Shown: piece after piece, positions 59,291-64,000 of the stretch
Position numbering within the stretch: position 1 is the stretch's first letter
How the letters are laid out: every line of letters begins with the position of its first letter
Assembly: GCA_032719365.1 (NCBI GenBank)
Contig: CM064871.1
Location: 67,629,586-67,693,585 of the forward strand
DNA from: Prinsepia uniflora
Taxonomy: Eukaryota > Streptophyta > Magnoliopsida > Rosales > Rosaceae
Length of the DNA stretch: 64,000 nucleotides
Reading direction: 5' to 3'
Made by a program: the position numbers and the translations under genes
The notes under the pieces: model-generated
Told to the model about the DNA's origin: nothing
The model's database searches: none
What the model saw: the letters and a program-made list of their open reading frames with translations, nothing else

Positions 59291-60877
59291 ACTAACCTGA
59301 AGCAACAACAAAAAAGATCCATGACAAATTTGAATGAAGTATGACCACAGGCTACAACAATACTACGTAATTCATTAACACAAAGTATTTCTGTCATAAA
59401 ATATTTTTTGAAGCTAAGAACTGTATGCTGCTGATAACAGCCAAAACCCCCATAACTTGCTTTCAGCTATTCACTCACTTATACAAATACCAGTATATTT
59501 CCTTCGAGTCATTTAATCATTTTGTCATCATTTCAAAAGACCACAAATATGCTACCAGAAAAACTATTAAAATACTTCGAGCAATATCAATATTAATATT
59601 AGGCTCATTAAATATTTTCATACATTAAATTTAATTTTTAGCAAGAATAATAATATGAAAACTGATAGGGCATAATAACAATAATAAAAAAAACCTAGCA
59701 CAAAATATAATAACAACAAAATAAGATTTTACCTCAAAAATTCTTCGGATTCAAAAATGGGATGAGTATGAAGAACAAATAGAACTGGATGTTCAATAGG
59801 AACGGTACACGGCAAAAGCGATAAAATTGAACGCTCAATTTTGAACAACAAACGATTTATTGATATTAGGAATCGTATCCCCAATCCAATTTAACCAAAT
59901 AAAGAGCTAAATTTTTTTTTGAAACCCTAACCCTAGATTCGTAATTCACAATCAAAACCGTTTATTTATTGACAAAAGATATCCGAAATAGCGATAACGA
60001 GGTTAATGGAACAAAAACCCTATGAGAATTTACACGATGAACAAAACACTAACGAAACAAATTCATCAAACCCTAGAAATTTGAGGCCTTGAAAAATATA
60101 CAAATTAGGATCAAATTCGAGAGGGAAAAGGACGGAGACGAATATTAGACCCGAAAAACGTAAGAAATTGAAAGATTTGAGGCCGGAAGGGGACGATTCA
60201 AAGTCCTAACCCTAAAATTGTACGAGATCAACGGCTTGGATTGAATTTGGGGTTAATCGATAGAGATGATTAGGGAATAAGCAAACCGATGTCTGATTCA
60301 ACGATTATGAGAACAAATCAGGTGAGATCTGAAAAAAAAAAATTGAAGTCGATCTGGCTAAGATCGAATCGAAAGGCGTAGACGATGAAAGATAAAGAGG
60401 TGCGGTTCGTGCTTTTTGGAGAGGAAAGCGGTTCAGCTATTAAAGAAAAAAACCGGGTTGATCCGTTACAAGGAAGGCAGAAAGGAGTGGGCGTTGGCAC
60501 GTTGCCGCGTTGGTATGGGCTGGACCCTATATAAGCCGAAAAGGGCCGAAGCCGGCTCTTGAGCGGATTTACAATAAAGTCCCTATTAACTTATTTATTA
60601 TTTATTGTGCTCTTTAACTCATCTACAAGGAAGTTGGAAAGAAAAAAATATATAAATTCTCTTCGACAAGGAAGCAAAAACTGCAAACAAGAAATTAAAA
60701 AGTTTCTATTTTTTTAATTTTTTTTAAATATTGAAAAAAAAAGATATATAAGAATACCTAATATATGATGAGTAGGAATACTATTAGAAGAGTATTAATA
60801 ATAGTAATACTAACGTATGTCCCCAGTAATTTATAAAATAATATAAAAATATAATGAACAATAAACATAAAATTTAA
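59291..60877. other. ELM2 gene leader introns and promoter
   Basis: A minus-strand acceptor (CTTCAG at about 59296-59301) and a donor near 59733 (GAG then GTAAAAT) imply a leader intron of about 430 bp. The first leader exon and promoter lie around 59734-60560. The rest is AT-rich with nothing recognised. Confidence 0.45.
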
Positions 60878-61043
60878 GGGTGTGTTTGGATAAAGTGGGA
60901 ATTTGGAGTATCTAATTTTATTTTTTTAGAATTTCAAAATTTCAATTTTTATGAATTCAAACAATGAATTAATGCTTGGAAATTTCAAAATTTTGAATTT
61001 TTTAAATTAAATTCCTTATTATTTTTTCCCTTCCAAACAGATC
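60878..61043. mobile_element. Small MITE-like element
   Basis: Starts GGGTGTGTTTGGATAA and ends TTCCAAACAGATC, giving inverted GTTTGGA/TCCAAAC ends around an A/T-rich 165-bp core full of GAATTTC/AATTTTG words. The ends look like a common plant hAT-derived MITE class. The target duplication is not clear. Confidence 0.45.
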
Positions 61044-63293
61044 TTCATTGTTACTTCCTCCCTCAAGAATAGAGAAAAATTTATGAATTTCCAATCCAAA
61101 TTAGGAATCAAATTCTTTTTCTTCCGGTCAAAATACTCCTACAAAACACAGGGAAGGGAAGTGCAAAATGATGTTAGGCAAGTTTCTAATGAACTTTGGG
61201 AGTTTTTTATGCAAGCTTCTAATGTATATTGGAAATTTGTTAGTGGGTCTGCCTCTTTCTTTCTCCTTAATAATGAAAATGTGAAATCTCATGCGTATGA
61301 TTTTTCGTGTCCCTATGTTAATTTCTATTTTTGACTCTTGGTTGTTCTCAGTCTTTTTGATGTTATGATAAATCTTAATCACTTAAGACATATTTGCTTA
61401 TAAATAATGAAAAAAAATGGATAATTATGTAAGTAATCGGAGAAGTAAGTAATCATTCTCATTAAAATATTTACTAACTATATAAATTAGACAACTTTAT
61501 TCCTATAGTAGTCGTTTTCAACCCAATGCTTGTCCACTATATTTTCAACAAAATCTATAATTGTCCACAACCCTTTTTTCTGTACAATCATTATGCACCT
61601 GATGTAAATATGATCTTTGTTTACACTCAAAATAAACCATTATGGGCCTGATAAGGGAATTTATGAAATTAAAGACCCAATTCGAATAAAGGCCCAAGCT
61701 CAGCTAGTATCTACTAGTTGAATCATATAGAATCGAGAACATGATTTACGCAAATCACACTGACATGAAGCCGAAACAATCAGAAGGAAAAAGGGAGGGG
61801 CGACTAAGTTGTTGCGAAGGAGAGGCACGTGTGGATGCACGTGTCGATCATCCTCACTCACATGCTGCCTATACAGGGACAACCAACAACTCAATGAAAC
61901 AAACAAATTGATCAAACTCAATCAATTTCAACAATTGAAAACCCTCAAAAGTTTCTTTGCTACCAAAAAACTTGCCTTCTTGGAAAAACATGTCTTTTCA
62001 AACCAAGATCAAGATTCAGTTATCATCTCATCTTTTCATGCACTTATAATTTCATTCCTCACGCTAAAGTTCAAGAATTTTTACTTTCTAAGTGTTGGCA
62101 CTCCCCCTGTTTACAATAGATTTCTTCAAGTCTGATTTGGATAACTGAAATATATCAACCAATGAGTTTTATGGCTGTCTAAGTCATAGAACTATCTTCG
62201 TGCTCGGATTTAGTATTCAATCGGCCTAACTTAAAAAGATTGATCTATCTGACTCCCCCTAACTTTGAATTGCATGGTGCTAACATGAACACACCAACAA
62301 TAAACTTCGACTAGGCGCAAAAGAAAATATTTAAACTTCAAAAAGAAGGCATATAAAAGAATAGCGCAAACAATATGTCTGTTTGCTCCACTTTCACTTG
62401 ATTCAAACGAAGGTTCTTAGTAGCATCTTCTACTGGTGACATGCCTACTTTGAAGGCAACTAGAAAGTCAAGTAAGTTAGACTAGCAAACCTAGGGCAAG
62501 ATCGCGGCACCATGGCTCAAAGATTTCAACCTTCTCCTTATATGCACTAGTCATGCACACCATATTTCACTGCATCATACAACATCGAAGAGATCATCAC
62601 ACTCAAACACTTGCTTATTCACTCATTCGGAAGCGAACATAATCTGGAATGTCCAGTGAGACTCTTTTCCCGAGCATGTCCAAGTTCCAATATACAGAAC
62701 GAAGACGTGATGCTAAGGGGAGGTTTGTGAGATCGACGCCACAACAAGAAATTTATGGGCTACCACCAATGGAAGCCAATTTGGAAACTACTTGTCATGA
62801 GAAACCCAAAGATATCACCAATCAAGAAACAACTAAGGAAAAATTGATGAAATTCATCAAGGACGCCTTGGCTCCCATTTTGCGCTCGGATGAAGGCTCT
62901 GAATGAGTAAGTTCAAGAGCTCTCCAGGAAAAGGAAAACAAAGTCGAATAGTACCACCACCCCAATCCGAGAGGTGATAAGCTCAGACAAAGGGAAACAT
63001 ATCATGGGTTCCAGAGTATCTACTCTAGAAGCTGTGATCACGGGGCCATGAGTTGTTAGTTATCCTTTGAGAAATTTAGTTGGATTGGGTTTTTAATTTC
63101 ATAAATTCCCTCCCCAAGCCCATAGTAATTTATTTCGGGTGTAAACACGAGTCAACGCGACAAGCTGTGTACTATGATGTTGATTAATTAAGAGGAATGG
63201 CGAGGGGTGGATGTGTGGGGTGTGTGTGTAATCTCCACTGGCTCATAATCATATTCATATTCGTGTTGTAGTTTTTCAAATCCAATATATGCC
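61044..63293. other. Intergenic region with inverted repeats and an unassigned ORF
   Basis: Contains an inverted-repeat pair at 61612-61682 and 63084-63152. Between them lies an ORF at 62649-62906 (85 residues, KFQYTERRRDAKGRFVRST) whose reading seems to continue in another frame to about 63050 (ELSRKRKTKSNSTTTP). It could be a broken retroelement gag or a chance ORF; I do not recognise it. Confidence 0.4.
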
Positions 63294-63840
63294 TACAAGC
63301 GGCTCGCCCATAACTTTATGTGACCAGGGTCTAAGCGGGACACAAAGAAATTCGTAATTGAATGTGACACTTGTCAACGAATGCATTACGAATCTGTGAA
63401 TCCACCGGGTTTACTGCAACCTCTATCAATTCTAGAGGGAGCATGGATTGACATATCCCTGAACTTTATCGAAGGCCTTCCAAGCTCGAAAAGGCCAACA
63501 GGTGATCTCCGTTGTTGTAGACCGTTCTTTTACAAAATACGCCCATTTCTCAACCTTGGCAAACCCATATTCAGCAAAACAGGTAGCAGTTGTTTTTCTT
63601 CTTGACATCTTCAAAGTCCACGGTATGCCACACTCAAATAATCAGTGACAAGGATCCAATTTTCCTCAGCAATTTTTGGGAGGAGTTTTTCCGATTACAC
63701 GACACGAACCCCTGCCATAGCTTCGCTTACCATCCACAATCAGATGGATAGACAGAAGTAGTAAGCCAGACATTCGAGCAATACCTACGGTGCTTCTTAG
63801 TGACAGACCAACAGAATGGGCCTCATGTTACCTAGCTATG
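63294..63840 (+). pseudogene. Ty3/gypsy integrase remnant
   Basis: Reads YKRLAHNFM, stop, PGSKRDTKKFVIECDTCQR from 63294: an integrase HHCC zinc-binding region in which the conserved Trp codon has become a stop. It continues WIDISLNFIEGLPSSK, then after a frameshift QVISVVVDRSFTKYAHF and, in a further frame, IISDKDPIFLSNFWEEFF and FAYHPQSDG, covering the catalytic core. Two or more frameshifts and several stops make it dead. The rest of pol is not in the window. Confidence 0.85.
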
Positions 63841-64000
63841 TGAGTTTAACTTGGAAACAATATGTGTACTGCATGAATTACTTAGAGAGTATTAGACTAC
63901 AAGTTCTGCACCTTAATCCTTAATTAATACATAGAGGATACATAAATATAAGTAAAGTCTGTCTGTGCTAATATTTATTTGTAAATGTATTCTATAAAAT

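Noticed and set aside
61083..61334. 83-residue plus ORF
   Set aside because: Opposed by an equally long minus ORF, no motif, next to a MITE-like element.

Overview
This is nuclear DNA from a flowering plant, most likely a rosid eudicot. The evidence is plant spliced genes with GT-AG introns, a nuclear tRNA-Ser(GCU), plant-specific families (CLE, WRKY, C2H2-EAR, plastid phosphorylase), Ty1/copia and Ty3/gypsy elements, TRIMs and hAT elements. The species cannot be named from sequence alone.

Positions 1-18461 are a nested transposon nest. I could resolve the layers because nearly every insertion keeps its target-site duplication (TSD). The base is a decayed hAT (Ac-like) transposase gene. A ~3.2 kb solo-LTR-like element (265-6740) sits in its N-terminal part and itself carries a second copy of the same family (2761-6032, TSD CTGTG). 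A minus-strand TRIM (7641-16847, TSD ATTTT) sits in its middle. Inside the TRIM is an inverted copy of the solo-LTR family (7907-16405, TSD CTCGC). That copy was hit by a non-autonomous hAT-like element (9360-12441, TSD CGTTTTTC) carrying what looks like a captured PWWP-domain exon, and by another solo LTR (12810-15717, TSD CAAGC). All four solo-LTR copies contain an array of short hairpins whose stems differ from unit to unit yet remain self-complementary. Each array is bounded by the same inverted pair of motifs. This is the strongest unexplained structure in the window.

Positions 19849-36946 are gene-rich: a CLE9/10-type peptide gene (-), a tRNA-Ser, a PAP2-type purple acid phosphatase (+), a SNAP30-type SNARE (-) and plastid starch phosphorylase PHS1 (+, 15 exons). 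The phosphatase is split in its second coding exon by a complete 5,281 bp Ty1/copia retrotransposon on the opposite strand. That element has LTRs I read as identical, an intact 1,350-codon gag-pol, PBS, PPT and a perfect 5-bp TSD, so it is a very young insertion that should abolish the protein.

Positions 36947-64000 are AT-rich and sparser. They hold a WRKY57-type transcription factor (+, 3 exons), a four-finger C2H2/EAR repressor (-, single exon) and an ELM2/SANT chromatin protein (-, 2 coding exons). Between them lie microsatellites, MITE-like foldbacks, a tandem duplication, and LTR or gypsy remnants; the window ends in a broken gypsy integrase. From memory, the PAP2/SNAP30/ELM2 set and the CLE10/WRKY57 pair are also neighbours in Arabidopsis, so the genic part appears to be an old conserved block and most of the rest is recent transposon traffic.
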